A stretch of DNA of 37,437 nt from Methylobacterium indicum (GTDB lineage: Bacteria; Pseudomonadota; Alphaproteobacteria; Rhizobiales; Beijerinckiaceae): contig NZ_JTHF01000022.1 in assembly GCF_001043895.1 (NCBI RefSeq), positions 1-37,437 of the forward strand, in the 5' to 3' direction. Each line of letters starts with the position of its first letter. Positions within the stretch are counted from its first letter, which is position 1. This document shows positions 8,848 through 17,982 of this stretch, one piece after another. Both the position numbers and the translations under genes were made by a program. Below the pieces are notes generated by a model that did not search any database, was not told where the DNA came from, and saw nothing but the letters and a program-made list of their open reading frames with translations.

Positions 8848-10479
8848 ATGACCGACCCGCTCCTCTCCGTCCAGGACCTCTCCGTCGCCTTCCGCCAGGG
8901 CGGGCGCGAGACCCGCGCCGTCGATCGCGTCTCCTTCGCCATCGCACCGGGGGAGACCGTGGCCCTCGTGGGCGAATCGGGCTCCGGCAAGTCGGTGACG
9001 GCGCTCTCGATCCTGCGCCTCGTCGACGGCGCGGTGCCGGAGGGACATGTCCGGTTCAAGGGCCGCGACCTGCTGACCCTGTCCGAACCCCAGATGCGGG
9101 AGATCCGCGGCGCCGACATCACCATGGTGTTCCAGGAGCCGATGACCTCCTTGAACCCGCTCCACCGCATCGCCGAGCAGGTCGGCGAGGTGTTGCGGCT
9201 GCACAAGGGCAAGGATCAGCCAATGAGCGGCGAGGCGGCCCGGGCCCGTACCCTCGAACTCCTGACCCTCGTCGGCATCCGCGACGCCGAGCGTCGGCTC
9301 GGCGCCTATCCGCACGAATTGTCCGGCGGGCAGCGCCAGCGGGTGATGATCGCCATGGCGCTCGCCTGCGAGCCCGACCTGCTGGTCGCCGACGAGCCGA
9401 CGACCGCGCTCGACGTCACCGTCCAGGCGCAGATCCTGTCGCTGCTCGCCGACCTCAAGGCGCGGCTCGGCATGGCGATGCTGTTCATCACCCACGATCT
9501 CGGCATCGTGCGCCGCGTCGCCGACCGGGTCTGCGTGATGCTGCAAGGCCGCATCGTCGAGACCGGCCCGGTCGCCGAGGTCTTTGCCGATCCGCAACAC
9601 GACTACACGCGGCGCCTGCTCGCCGCCGAGCCGCGCGGCCGCGGCAACCCGGTGCCCGACGGGGCGCCGATCCTGGTCGAGGCCGGGCCGATCCGGGTGC
9701 ATTTCCCGATCAAGACCGGGCTCCTCCGGCGCACCACCGGCCACGTCAAGGCGGTGGACGGGGTGAGCGTGAGCGTGCGCGAGGGCGAGACCGTCGGGGT
9801 GGTGGGCGAATCGGGCTCCGGCAAGACGACGCTCGGCCTCGCCATCCTGCGCCTCATCGCCTCGCAGGGGCCGGTGGTCTATCTCGGCCGGCGCATCGAC
9901 GGGCTGTCTTCCGGCGCGATGCGGCCGCTGCGGCGCGAGATGCAGGTGGTGTTCCAGGACCCCTACGGCTCGCTCTCGCCGCGGATGTCGGTGGCCGAGA
10001 TCGTCGCCGAGGGGCTCGAGGTGCAGGGCAAGGGCCGCAGCGATGCCGAGCGCCGGGAGATCGTCGCCCGGGCGCTCGCCGATGTCGGGCTCGATCCCGC
10101 CGCCATGGACCGCTATCCCCACGAATTCTCCGGCGGCCAGCGCCAGCGCATCGCGATCGCCCGCGCCATGGCGCTCGATCCGCGCTTCGTCGTCCTCGAC
10201 GAGCCGACCTCGGCGCTCGACATGTCGGTCCAGGCCCAGATCGTCGAATTGCTGCGCGAACTCCAGGCCCGGCGCGGCCTCGGCTACCTGTTCATCAGCC
10301 ACGACCTCAAGGTGGTCCGCGCGCTCGCCAACCGGGTGATGGTGATGCAGGGCGGGCAGGTGGTGGAGGAGGGCGCGGCGGACGAGATCTTTTCCGCGCC
10401 CCGCACCGCCTACACCCGGGCCCTGTTCGCCGCCGCCTTCGACCTCGCGGCGGCCCCCGCCGGGGCGGTGAGCGAATGA
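8848..10479 (+). CDS. ABC transporter ATPase with two nucleotide-binding domains (YejF-type, peptide uptake family)
   Basis: Energises an ABC importer of the oligopeptide/nickel family. Like E. coli YejF it fuses two full nucleotide-binding domains in one chain. Domain 1 has Walker A GESGSGKS at 42-49, signature LSGGQRQRV and Walker B LLVADEPT. Domain 2 has Walker A GESGSGKT at 320-327, signature FSGGQRQRI and Walker B FVVLDEPT. Each ends with the oligopeptide-type C-terminal segment (for example [15 protein letters not shown]). Length 543 is normal. In yejABEF clusters the ATPase follows two permeases and a binding protein; none lies directly upstream here, so its partners must be encoded elsewhere or the ATPase is shared. 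The stop overlaps the deoB start by ATGA, suggesting translational coupling. Confidence 0.92.
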   Translation: MTDPLLSVQDLSVAFRQGGRETRAVDRVSFAIAPGETVALVGESGSGKSVTALSILRLVDGAVPEGHVRFKGRDLLTLSEPQMREIRGADITMVFQEPMTSLNPLHRIAEQVGEVLRLHKGKDQPMSGEAARARTLELLTLVGIRDAERRLGAYPHELSGGQRQRVMIAMALACEPDLLVADEPTTALDVTVQAQILSLLADLKARLGMAMLFITHDLGIVRRVADRVCVMLQGRIVETGPVAEVFADPQHDYTRRLLAAEPRGRGNPVPDGAPILVEAGPIRVHFPIKTGLLRRTTGHVKAVDGVSVSVREGETVGVVGESGSGKTTLGLAILRLIASQGPVVYLGRRIDGLSSGAMRPLRREMQVVFQDPYGSLSPRMSVAEIVAEGLEVQGKGRSDAERREIVARALADVGLDPAAMDRYPHEFSGGQRQRIAIARAMALDPRFVVLDEPTSALDMSVQAQIVELLRELQARRGLGYLFISHDLKVVRALANRVMVMQGGQVVEEGAADEIFSAPRTAYTRALFAAAFDLAAAPAGAVSE

Positions 10480-11696
10480 CCCGGGCGCTCCTCATCGTCC
10501 TCGATTCCGTCGGCATCGGCGGCGCGCCGGATGCCGCCGCCTTCGGCGACGAAGGCGCCGACACGCTCGGCCACATCGCGGAGGCCTGCGCGGCGGGACG
10601 CGGCGACCGGGCGTCCTTGCGCGCCGGCCCCCTGCACCTGCCCCACCTCGCCGGCCTCGGCCTCGGCCTCGCCGCGCAAGGCGCGAGCGGCCGGATGCCG
10701 CCGGGCCTCGCGCCGGCCGGATTGATCGCGGGCGCCCACGGCCACGCGGTCGAGAGCGCGCAAGGCAAGGACACGGTGTCGGGCCATTGGGAGATCGCCG
10801 GCGTGCCGGTGGATTTTTCCTGGGGCCACTTCCCGGCGACGCGGCCGGCCTTCCCGCCCGAGCTGGTGCAGGCGCTGATCGCGGAGGCCGGGCTGCCGGG
10901 CATCCTCGGCGACTGCCAGGCCTCCGGCACGGCGATCATCGACGAGCTGGGGGCCGAGCACGTCCGGACGGGCAAGCCGATCTGCTACACCTCGGTCGAC
11001 AGCGTTTTTCAGATCGCCGCCCACGAGGCGGCGTTCGGGCTCGACCGGCTCCATGCCCTCTGCGCCATCGCCCGGCGCCTGTGCGACCCCTACCGGATCG
11101 GTCGGGTCATCGCCCGGCCCTTCACCGGCGACGACACCTCGGGCTTCACCCGCACCGCGAACCGGCGCGACTACGCCGTGCCGCCGCCCGCCGACACGCT
11201 GCTCGACCGGCTCGACGCCGCCGGACGGACGGTGGTGAGCGTCGGCAAGATCGGCGACATCTTCGCCCACCGGGCGACCGGCCGGGAGGTCAAGCCCGGC
11301 GGCAACGATGCCTGCCTGACCGCGGCCCTCGACGCGCTGACCGGCCTGCCCGATGGCGGGTTCGTCTTCGCCAACCTCGTCGAGTTCGACACCGAATACG
11401 GCCACCGCCGCGACGTGCCGGGCTACGCCGCCGCGCTCGAACGCTTCGACGCGCGGGTGCCGGAGATCCGGGCGGCCTTAAGGCCGGGCGATCTCTGCCT
11501 CGTCACCGCCGACCACGGCAACGACCCGACCTGGACCGGCACCGACCACACCCGCGAGCAGGTGCCGGTGCTGCTGTTCGGGCCCGACGTGACGCCCGGC
11601 CCCCTCGGCCGGATGGGCTTCGCCGCGATCGGCCAGCGGATCGCGGAGCATCTCGGGCTGCCGGAAGGATTGGCGGAAGCGGGGCCGGTCGCGTAA
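10476..11696 (+). CDS. deoB: Phosphopentomutase
   Basis: Interconverts (deoxy)ribose 1-phosphate and 5-phosphate in the cytoplasm, linking nucleoside breakdown to central carbon metabolism. It belongs to the alkaline-phosphatase/iPGM metalloenzyme superfamily. The N-terminal metal site [15 protein letters not shown] and the C-terminal metal site [23 protein letters not shown] are both intact, as are the substrate-loop segments [11 protein letters not shown] and KIGDIFAHR. The length of 406 residues matches the family. The ATG lies within the stop of the preceding ATPase gene (ATGA, 4-base overlap), so the two are probably co-translated. No other nucleoside-catabolic genes (deoA, deoC, deoD) are in the window. 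Confidence 0.96.
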   Translation: MTRALLIVLDSVGIGGAPDAAAFGDEGADTLGHIAEACAAGRGDRASLRAGPLHLPHLAGLGLGLAAQGASGRMPPGLAPAGLIAGAHGHAVESAQGKDTVSGHWEIAGVPVDFSWGHFPATRPAFPPELVQALIAEAGLPGILGDCQASGTAIIDELGAEHVRTGKPICYTSVDSVFQIAAHEAAFGLDRLHALCAIARRLCDPYRIGRVIARPFTGDDTSGFTRTANRRDYAVPPPADTLLDRLDAAGRTVVSVGKIGDIFAHRATGREVKPGGNDACLTAALDALTGLPDGGFVFANLVEFDTEYGHRRDVPGYAAALERFDARVPEIRAALRPGDLCLVTADHGNDPTWTGTDHTREQVPVLLFGPDVTPGPLGRMGFAAIGQRIAEHLGLPEGLAEAGPVA

Positions 11697-11730
11697 GCCT
11701 CCGGGGAGAGACCACCGGAGACGCCCATCC

Positions 11731-13116
11731 GTGACCCTGACGGCCGCCCCAGAGGCTCACGCGCCGCCGGTGCCGGCCCTCGCCGAGCGGGTCGGCTGGC
11801 TCGGGCTCCTCGGCGCGTTCCGGCGCAACACCCTGGAGGCGTTTCCCCGCGCCTGCCTCGACGCGCCGGTGGTGACGATCCCGCTGCCAGGCGGCCGGAT
11901 GGTGCTGCTCTCGACGCCGGCCGGCGCCCGTCACGTCCTGCTCTCGGCCGCCGACGACTTCGAGCGCCTGCCCGCCGGCCGGCGGGTGCTCGGGCCGATC
12001 GCCGGGCGCGGCCTGGTGCTCGCCGACGGCGAGGCCTGGCGCCACCAGCGCCGGGTGCTGGCCCCCGCCTTCACGCCCCGCACCCTGCCGCTCATGCTGC
12101 GCTTCGTCGCCCGCAGCGCCGAGGATTCCTGCCGCCGGCTGGAGGCGGGCCTCGGCGCTTCCGTCGACCTGCGGGGCGAGATGCAGCGCGTCGCCCTCGA
12201 CATCGCCACCACCTCGATGTTCTCCCTCGAGACCGGCCCCCTCGGGGCGGAGATCCGGGACCTGATCTCGGGCTATCTCGGCCGGCTCGGCCGGCCGACG
12301 GTCGCCGACTTCCTGCTGCCGCCCGCCTGGCCGACCCCGTCGAGCCCGCGCCGGGCGCTGTTTCGCCGCCGCTGGCTGGCAACCGTGCGGGCGGTGCTGG
12401 CGGCGCGGCGCGCGCAAGGGCAAGGGCAGGCGCAAGAGCAAGGGACGCGCCACGACGCGCCGCGGGACCTGTTCGACCTCCTCGACGCGGCGCATGGCGA
12501 CGCTCCCGGCGGGCTGCTCGCCGACGAGATCGGCACCCTGATCGTCGCCGGCCACGAGACCACCGCCTCGACCCTGTTCTGGGCCTGCACGCTGCTCGCC
12601 CGCGCGCCTGCCGTGCAGGACGCGCTCGCCGCGGAGGCGAGGGGCCTCGACCTCACCGAGGCGGGCGCCGCCGAGGCGCTGCCGCATCTTCGCCTCGCCC
12701 GGGCCGTGGCGCAGGAGGCGCTTCGGCTCTATCCCCCGGTCTACGTGATCGCGCGCCGCGCCGCGCAGGCGAGCACGGTCGAGGGCGTCACGATCCCGGC
12801 CGGCAGCATCGTGATGATCCCGACCTGGATCCTCCACCGCAACCCGCGCTGGTGGGACCGGCCGGCGGCCTTCGACCCCGGCCGCTTCCTCGACCGCCCC
12901 GAGCCGGACCGCTTCCTCTACCTACCCTTCGGCGCCGGCCCCCGGATCTGCATCGGGGCGCAGCTGGCGCTGGCCGAGGCGACCCTGGTGCTGGCGCGGC
13001 TGATGCGCGACTTTTGCCTCGCCCTCGACGGCGATCGGCCGGTCCTGCCGGTGGCGACGACGACCGTGCGGCCGGATCATGTGCCGCGCTTCCATCTGGC
13101 GCGCCGCGCCGGTTGA
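11731..13116 (+). CDS. Cytochrome P450
   Basis: Heme monooxygenase. The heme-thiolate loop FGAGPRICIGAQ places the cysteine ligand at Cys407. The oxygen-activating I-helix AGHETTAST is at about 273-281 and the ExxR motif (EALR) at 329-332 is intact. The GTG at 11731 gives 461 residues, normal for a soluble bacterial P450; no N-terminal membrane anchor is evident. A Gln-rich linker (QGQGQAQEQG) near residues 230-240 looks like a local low-complexity expansion in a surface loop. No ferredoxin or ferredoxin reductase gene lies nearby, so the electron donor is encoded elsewhere. Substrate is unknown. It starts 34 bases after deoB and is followed on the same strand by a TetR regulator. Confidence 0.95.
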   Translation: MTLTAAPEAHAPPVPALAERVGWLGLLGAFRRNTLEAFPRACLDAPVVTIPLPGGRMVLLSTPAGARHVLLSAADDFERLPAGRRVLGPIAGRGLVLADGEAWRHQRRVLAPAFTPRTLPLMLRFVARSAEDSCRRLEAGLGASVDLRGEMQRVALDIATTSMFSLETGPLGAEIRDLISGYLGRLGRPTVADFLLPPAWPTPSSPRRALFRRRWLATVRAVLAARRAQGQGQAQEQGTRHDAPRDLFDLLDAAHGDAPGGLLADEIGTLIVAGHETTASTLFWACTLLARAPAVQDALAAEARGLDLTEAGAAEALPHLRLARAVAQEALRLYPPVYVIARRAAQASTVEGVTIPAGSIVMIPTWILHRNPRWWDRPAAFDPGRFLDRPEPDRFLYLPFGAGPRICIGAQLALAEATLVLARLMRDFCLALDGDRPVLPVATTTVRPDHVPRFHLARRAG

Positions 13117-13191
13117 GCCTGCCGCCGGCGCGAAAATGCATTATGGCAGCGGGGAACAGCCGCCCCCGCCCCGAGAAGAGACAGAATCACC

Positions 13192-13830
13192 GTGCGACCC
13201 TGGCGCAGCGACCCGTCCGACCGGCGCGGCTACCATCACGGCAACCTCAAGGAGGCGCTGATCGAGGCCGCGCGCCGCTTCATCGCGGAGCGGGGGATCG
13301 GCGGCTTCACCCTGGTCGATGCGGCGCGCCTCGTCGGCGTCTCGCCGGCGGCGCTCTACCGCCACTTCCGCGGCCGCGAGGCGCTCCTGGAGGAGGTGGC
13401 CGAGCGCGGCTTCACCGAACTGGCCGCGCGGCTCGCCCGGGCGCTGCGCGGCCCCGGCACGCCGCTCGAGCGCTTCACCCGGATGGGCGAGGCCTACCTG
13501 ACCTTCGCCGAGGAGGAGCCGGGCTACTACGCGGCGATCTTCGAGGCCCGGCCGATCGGCCCCGACGGCTGCAAGCCGGCCCCGGCGCCGCGGGACCGCG
13601 ACGCCTTCGAGCTCCTGGTCGAGGCCCTGCGGACGACCTTCCCGGACGGGTTCTCGGCCGGCGTCGATCCGCGCTTCGTCGCCCTCGAGGTCTGGGCGCT
13701 CTCCCACGGCATCGCCACGCTCGCCGCCGCCGGCCGGCTGCCGACGGGCCCCGGCCTGCCGACCAAGCACGACCTCCTGCGCGCCGGCGTCGTCGCCATG
13801 GTGCACGGAGCGACCGCGCGGGCGGGGTAG
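13192..13830 (+). CDS. TetR family transcriptional regulator
   Basis: DNA-binding repressor type. The N-terminal helix-turn-helix (about residues 14-62) starts YHHGNLKEALIEAARRFIAERG and ends with the recognition-helix segment VSPAALYRHFRGREALLEEV, typical of the TetR subgroup with a WHG-type ligand-binding C-terminus. The GTG at 13192 gives 212 residues. It lies 75 bases downstream of the P450 gene in the same direction, so it may control that gene, although TetR regulators more often act on divergent neighbours. The ligand is unknown. The convergent gene on its 3' side is separated by a palindromic element. Confidence 0.92.
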   Translation: MRPWRSDPSDRRGYHHGNLKEALIEAARRFIAERGIGGFTLVDAARLVGVSPAALYRHFRGREALLEEVAERGFTELAARLARALRGPGTPLERFTRMGEAYLTFAEEEPGYYAAIFEARPIGPDGCKPAPAPRDRDAFELLVEALRTTFPDGFSAGVDPRFVALEVWALSHGIATLAAAGRLPTGPGLPTKHDLLRAGVVAMVHGATARAG

Positions 13831-13877
13831 GGGCTCGGGCAAGGTCCTCTTCCGATTCTCTACGGAATCGATACCCA

Positions 13878-13925
13878 CACCGTCATCCCGGGGCTCGTCG
13901 AAGACGAGAACCCGGGATGACGGTG
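13878..13925. repeat. Palindromic intergenic element with GAA-capped tip, copy 1 (possible bidirectional terminator)
   Basis: A strong inverted repeat between the convergent TetR and dehydratase genes. The outer stem pairs CACCGTCATCCCGGG with its complement CCCGGGATGACGGTG, and the tip is CTCGTC-GAA-GACGAG. There is no T-run on either side, so simple intrinsic termination is unproven, but the position suits protection of the two 3' ends. A related element with a different tip is at 20236-20272. Confidence 0.85.
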
Positions 13926-14027
13926 GAGGCTGTCGGCCCGGTCGGGCCGACCGAACTCAAGGTCACCCTCGAACCGCCCGGGCGGTCGCCCTCGCCGCGG
14001 CGCAGCCGGGAAAGCCCCCGGGCGCCG

Positions 14028-14984
14028 TCACCGCCCCCAGCGCAGCACCGCCGCATCGAGGCTCCGGGCGATCTCGATCAGGCCGGCCCGGGTCGCCGGG
14101 TGGGGCAGCTCGAGCGGGGCGCGCACGGCGTCCGAGCGGATGATGCCGCCCTCCTTCATCAGGATCTTGGCGGCGGCGAGCCCGGTCTGGCGGTTCTCGT
14201 AGTTGATGAGCGGCAGCCAGCGGCCATAGGCCTGCACCGCCTCGTCGCGCCGCCCGGCGAGGTAGGGGTCGAGGATCCGGCGGATGCCGTCGGGATAGCC
14301 GCCGCCGGTCATCGCCCCGGTGGCGCCGGCATCGAGGTCGGCCAGCAGGGTGATCGCCTCCTCGCCATCCCACGGCCCCTCGATCGCGTCGCCGCCGAGT
14401 TCGAGCAGCGTGCGCAGCTTGGCCGCCGCCTGCGCCGTCTCGATCTTGAAGTACGAGACGTTCTCGACCTCGCGGGCGAGCCGCGCCAGGAAGGCCGCCG
14501 AGAGGGTGGTGCCCGAGACCGGCGCGTCCTGGATCATGATCGGGATCGAGATCGCGTCGGAGACGGCCTGGAAGAACCGTTCGATGCCGGCCTCCGTCAC
14601 CCGGATCGTCGCCCCGTGATAGGGCGGCATGATCATCACCATGGCGGCCCCCAGTTCCTGCGCGCGGCGCGAGCGCTCGGCGCAGATGTGGGTGGCGAAA
14701 TGCGTGGTGGTGACGATCACCGGCACCCGGCCGGCGACATGCGTGAGCACCGCCGTCATCACCTCGTCGCGCTCGGCATCGGTGAGGACGAACTGCTCGG
14801 AGAAGTTGGCGAGGATGCACAGGCCGTGGGAGCCCGCCTCGATCATGAAGTCGATCGCCCGGCGCTGCCCGTCGAGGTCGAGGGTGCCGTCCTCGTGGAA
14901 GATCGTCGGGGCGACCGGAAAGACGCCGCGATAGGGGCGGGGCGCGGGAGCCATCTGTGCGGTCGTCATCTGTGCGGTTGTCAT
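14028..14984 (-). CDS. DapA-superfamily aldolase/dehydratase, probable L-2-keto-3-deoxyarabonate dehydratase
   Basis: Predicted TIM-barrel Schiff-base enzyme that converts L-2-keto-3-deoxyarabonate to 2-oxoglutarate semialdehyde in the non-phosphorylative L-arabinose route. The Schiff-base lysine is K180 in SYFKIET. The segments GLCILANFSEQF, PPYHGATIRV, GGDAIEGPWDGEEAITLLAD and GAMTGGGYPDGIR resemble the Azospirillum enzyme as I remember it; this is recall, not a search. The ATG at 14984 is preceded by GGAGG seven bases upstream. The first ten residues are a tandem duplication (MTTAQ twice), from a 15-base direct repeat. The gene is 21 bases downstream of a GntR regulator gene, which probably controls it. 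A less specific DapA-family assignment is the safe fallback. Confidence 0.75.
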   Translation of the reverse strand: MTTAQMTTAQMAPAPRPYRGVFPVAPTIFHEDGTLDLDGQRRAIDFMIEAGSHGLCILANFSEQFVLTDAERDEVMTAVLTHVAGRVPVIVTTTHFATHICAERSRRAQELGAAMVMIMPPYHGATIRVTEAGIERFFQAVSDAISIPIMIQDAPVSGTTLSAAFLARLAREVENVSYFKIETAQAAAKLRTLLELGGDAIEGPWDGEEAITLLADLDAGATGAMTGGGYPDGIRRILDPYLAGRRDEAVQAYGRWLPLINYENRQTGLAAAKILMKEGGIIRSDAVRAPLELPHPATRAGLIEIARSLDAAVLRWGR

Positions 14985-15005
14985 GGCGTTTCCTCCGGGG
15001 TTCGG

Positions 15006-15791
15006 TCAGGCCGCGGCGCCGTGGCGGCGCAGGCCGTTATGGATGACGCGGCGGACGGCCTCCGCCGCGCCCGCCGGGTCGCGGTCGGCGATGGCCGCCA
15101 CGATGGCGGCGTGGGCGGCAAGCGTGGCCTCGCGCTCCGCCGCCTCGACGGGGGCGCTGAGCTGGAACGAGGCGCGCAACGCCACCTCGATCACCCCGCC
15201 GATCGAGCGCATGAACGGGTTGCCGGAGGCGACCGCGATCGCGACGTGGAGGGCGAGATCGCCCTCGGCGAAGCCGGCGGAATCCGAGGCCTCGCGGCGC
15301 ATCCGCGCCAGGCCCGCCTCCAGGGCGGCGAGGTCGTCCGGGCCCCGGCGCTCGGCGGCCAAGGCCGCCGCCGCCGGCTCGACGGCGAGGCGGATCTCCG
15401 CGAGGTCGCGCAGGAAGCGCCGGTCGATGCCGGCCTCCAGGTGCCAGGCCAGCACGTCGGCGTCGAACATGTTCCAGGCCGCGCGCTCGCGCACCACCGT
15501 GCCGACCCGGGCCTTGGTGGTCAGGAGCCCCTTGGCGGCGAGCGTCTTGACGCTCTCGCGCAGGACCGGCCGCGACACCCCGAAGGCGGCGAGCAGCTCG
15601 CCGTCCCCGGGCAGCCGGGCCCCCGCCGGATAGCGGCCGGCGATGATCGCGGTGCCGAGGCTGCGCGCCACCTCGGCGTGGTTCGACCGGGCGCGCCCGG
15701 CCGGGATCACCACCAGACCGGTCCCCGCCGGCGCGTCGCCGGCGGCCCTGACGGGATCCGCGGCGCGGGAGGTGGCGAAGGGGGTGCGCAT
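15006..15791 (-). CDS. GntR family regulator, FadR/FCD subfamily
   Basis: Sugar- or acid-responsive transcription factor. A winged helix-turn-helix spans about residues 38-102, with the family hallmark YPAGARLPGDGELLAAFGVSRPVLRESVKTLAAKGLL. It is followed by an FCD ligand-binding domain (about 115-245) with LRDLAEIRLAVEPAAAALAAE and the metal/ligand-site histidines in ALHVAIAVASGN and AAHAAIVAAI. Length 261 is normal, with an N-terminal tail of about 35 residues that looks disordered. It sits directly upstream of the dehydratase gene on the same strand and most likely autoregulates and controls that gene. A near-perfect AT-rich palindrome at 15865-15887 is a good operator candidate. Confidence 0.92.
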   Translation of the reverse strand: MRTPFATSRAADPVRAAGDAPAGTGLVVIPAGRARSNHAEVARSLGTAIIAGRYPAGARLPGDGELLAAFGVSRPVLRESVKTLAAKGLLTTKARVGTVVRERAAWNMFDADVLAWHLEAGIDRRFLRDLAEIRLAVEPAAAALAAERRGPDDLAALEAGLARMRREASDSAGFAEGDLALHVAIAVASGNPFMRSIGGVIEVALRASFQLSAPVEAAEREATLAAHAAIVAAIADRDPAGAAEAVRRVIHNGLRRHGAAA

Positions 15792-15864
15792 CCGGGACCG
15801 GGCTCGTCCGACAGGGCGCCCCGCGGCGCCGGCCGGCCCGTTACAGCACGGGGCCGCCCGGCTG

Positions 15865-15887
15865 AAAAGTCATACTGTTTGACTTTT
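15865..15887. promoter_or_regulatory. Candidate operator upstream of the GntR regulator gene
   Basis: A 23-bp near-perfect palindrome: arm AAAAGTCATAC, one central T, arm GTTTGACTTTT, with a single mismatch between the 11-base arms. It is conspicuously AT-rich in a GC-rich region and lies about 75 bases upstream of the regulator start and eight bases past the stop of the EEP gene. A GTC...GAC core with short spacing suits a dimeric GntR-type factor, but the assignment rests on position and symmetry only. Confidence 0.6.
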
Positions 15888-15895
15888 ATGACCCG

Positions 15896-16966
15896 CTAGG
15901 ACGAGGCGGCTTCGCGCGCCTGCGCCACCGCCTCGGTGGCCTCCTGCCGGTCCTCGGCATCGGCCGCCGGAGGCTCCTGCACCGCCTCGGCGCTGGCGTC
16001 GCGGCACAGCTCGATCAGGATCGGGAAATGGTCGGAGCCGACATGCTCCAGCCGCTCGAGCCGGGCGAGCAGGAAGTGCTCGGAGAAGAAGACGTGGTCG
16101 AGGGGCCAGCGCAGGATCGGCCAGTCGGCGTGGAAGGTCGGGTAGGCGCCGCGCCCGACCCGCGGGTCGAGGAGGCCGCCGATGGCCTGGAAGAGCCCCG
16201 TGGTGCGCGACCAGGCGACGTCGTTGAGGTCGCCCGCCACCACCGTGGGCCCGGCCTCCCGCGCGACCTCGCGGGCGACCAGCACCAGTTCGCCGTCCCG
16301 CGTCGCGCTGCTGTGGCCCGGATGGGGCGGGCGCGGATGCACGCCGTGGAAGGTGAAGCGCTCGCCCGAGGGCAGGGTGACCCCGGCGCGCACAGAGGGT
16401 ACGTCGTCCTCGATCAGGAAGCGCACCCGCACGTCGTCGAGGGGCAGGCGCGAGTAGAGCATCAGCCCGTAGGTGTTGTCCTGCGCCTGGTCGACCCCGT
16501 GGGGGTAGCGCGCCCGCAGCGGCGAGAGCGCGTCGCGCCAGCCCGCATCGGTTTCGAGCGCCAGGACCAGGTCGGGGTCGTGGCGCTCCACCACCCGCAG
16601 GAGCCGGTCGTAGGCGCGGTTCGACTGCAGCACGTTGACGATCAGGATCGCGACGCGGCGCTCGGGGTCGGCCTCGGCCGGGGCGGCCTTGGCGGTCGGC
16701 CGCGCCAGCCGCGTGAAGGGCAGGATGTGGCGCAGTTGCAGGCCGAGCGCGGCGAGCAGCCCGGCCCCGAGGGCGAGCGAGACGGGATCGTGCCCGGCGA
16801 CCACCAGCAGGACCAGGACCGGCAGGATCGCGCTCGCGATCTGGAAGCGCGGAAAGTCGAAGGTGCGCACCAGCCCGGCGCGGCTGCGCCAGAACGGCAG
16901 CAGCGTCGCGGCGACGAGGCACGCCGCCAGGATCTGCGCGACGAGGGACAGGGTCGAGACCGGCAC
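15896..16966 (-). CDS. Membrane-anchored endonuclease/exonuclease/phosphatase (EEP) family protein
   Basis: Metal-dependent hydrolase of the EEP superfamily (DNase I-like fold). The N-terminus carries two to three hydrophobic helices (about residues 5-25 and 40-75). The EEP domain follows from about residue 100, with metal- and catalysis-linked motifs LVLALETDAGW, VVAGDLNDVAWS, PLDHVFFS and VGSDHFPILIEL. The last 35 residues are Ala/Glu-rich and probably disordered. The GTG at 16966 is preceded by GGGGGAAAA. The substrate (nucleic acid, phospholipid or other phosphodiester) cannot be told from sequence; membrane-anchored members facing the periplasm are common in alphaproteobacteria. It lies 85 bases downstream of the recombinase gene on the same strand. 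Confidence 0.88.
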   Translation of the reverse strand: MPVSTLSLVAQILAACLVAATLLPFWRSRAGLVRTFDFPRFQIASAILPVLVLLVVAGHDPVSLALGAGLLAALGLQLRHILPFTRLARPTAKAAPAEADPERRVAILIVNVLQSNRAYDRLLRVVERHDPDLVLALETDAGWRDALSPLRARYPHGVDQAQDNTYGLMLYSRLPLDDVRVRFLIEDDVPSVRAGVTLPSGERFTFHGVHPRPPHPGHSSATRDGELVLVAREVAREAGPTVVAGDLNDVAWSRTTGLFQAIGGLLDPRVGRGAYPTFHADWPILRWPLDHVFFSEHFLLARLERLEHVGSDHFPILIELCRDASAEAVQEPPAADAEDRQEATEAVAQAREAASS

Positions 16967-17051
16967 GTGCGTTTTCCCCCCCGCGGCTTTTCCGCCGCAC
17001 CGGGGGACGAGATAGGTCGCGCCCGCTCCCGCGTCACCCGGGGCGGGGGGA

Positions 17052-17972
17052 TCAGGCGCTCGCCAGCGGGTGGAGGTCGCGCACCATCTGCTTGAGGCGC
17101 TCGTCGAGGACGTGGGTGTAGATCTGCGTCGTCGAGATGTCGGCGTGGCCGAGCAGCTCCTGCACCACCCGGAGGTCGGCGCCGTTCTGCAGGAGGTGGC
17201 TGGCGAAGGCGTGGCGCAGGACGTGCGGGCTGATCTTGTCGGTGCGCAGGCCGGCGGCGGCGGCCACGGCCTTCAGGTCCCGGGCGAAGGCCTGGCGGGT
17301 CAGGTGGCCGGTCTCGCTGTCGGCGGGAAACAGCCAGGGCCCGGGCGCCGTCAGGGTCGCGAGATGGGCCGCCATGGCGGAGCGCGCCACCTCGGTCAGC
17401 GGCACCAGGCGCTCGCGCCCGCCCTTGCCGCGCACCACCAGGAAGCGCTCCTTGGTGGCGCCGGCGGCCCGCGGCAGGGCGACCAGCTCCGAGACGCGCA
17501 GGCCCGTGGCGTAGAGAAGCTCGATCAGGCAGTGCATCCGCCCGGCCCGGGCCGCCTCGGCGGGGTTCGGCGCCTTGACGGCGACCTCCTTGGCGACCGC
17601 GAGCAGGCGGTCGACCTCGGCCACCGAGAGCACCTTGGGCAGGCCGCGGCCGCGCTTGGGCCCCGAGACCGGGGCGGTGGGATCGCCCTCGGCCAGCCCC
17701 TCGGCGTAGAGGAAGCGGTGGAAGCCGCGCACGCAGGAGAGCCGGCGCGCCGCCGAGGTGGTCTTGAGGCCGCGCGCCTCCAGTTCGGCGAGGTAGGCCC
17801 GGATGCCGGCGGGCTCGACGGCGCCGGGATCGAGGCGCCGGCCCGCCAGATGGGCGAGGTAGTCGTCGAGGTCGCGCCGGTAGGCCGCGAGCGTGTTGGC
17901 GGCGGCGCCCCGCTCGGCGGCCAGCATGTCGAGATAGGCGTGCATCAGGCCCTGGGGGCCCAAGGTGCTCAT
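17052..17972 (-). CDS. xerD: Tyrosine recombinase XerD
   Basis: Site-specific recombinase that, with XerC, resolves chromosome dimers at dif. The N-terminal SAM-like core-binding domain (about 8-95) is followed by the catalytic domain with all active-site residues: R159 (TGLRVSEL), K183 (RGKGGRERLVP), H250 and R253 (HVLRHAF), H276 (LLGHADISTTQ) and nucleophile Y285 (IYTHV). The ATG at 17972 gives 306 residues, the usual Xer length. The location next to aroK-aroB with a small membrane protein between is, as I recall, conserved in Rhizobiales and favours xerD over a phage integrase. No att-like repeats or phage genes accompany it. Confidence 0.9.
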   Translation of the reverse strand: MSTLGPQGLMHAYLDMLAAERGAAANTLAAYRRDLDDYLAHLAGRRLDPGAVEPAGIRAYLAELEARGLKTTSAARRLSCVRGFHRFLYAEGLAEGDPTAPVSGPKRGRGLPKVLSVAEVDRLLAVAKEVAVKAPNPAEAARAGRMHCLIELLYATGLRVSELVALPRAAGATKERFLVVRGKGGRERLVPLTEVARSAMAAHLATLTAPGPWLFPADSETGHLTRQAFARDLKAVAAAAGLRTDKISPHVLRHAFASHLLQNGADLRVVQELLGHADISTTQIYTHVLDERLKQMVRDLHPLASA

Positions 17973-17982
17973 GCCCCGCCGC

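Noticed and set aside
17052..17972. Recombinase as a phage or island integrase
   Set aside because: Its length, full set of Xer residues and position beside aroK-aroB fit the housekeeping XerD. No att repeats or phage genes are present.
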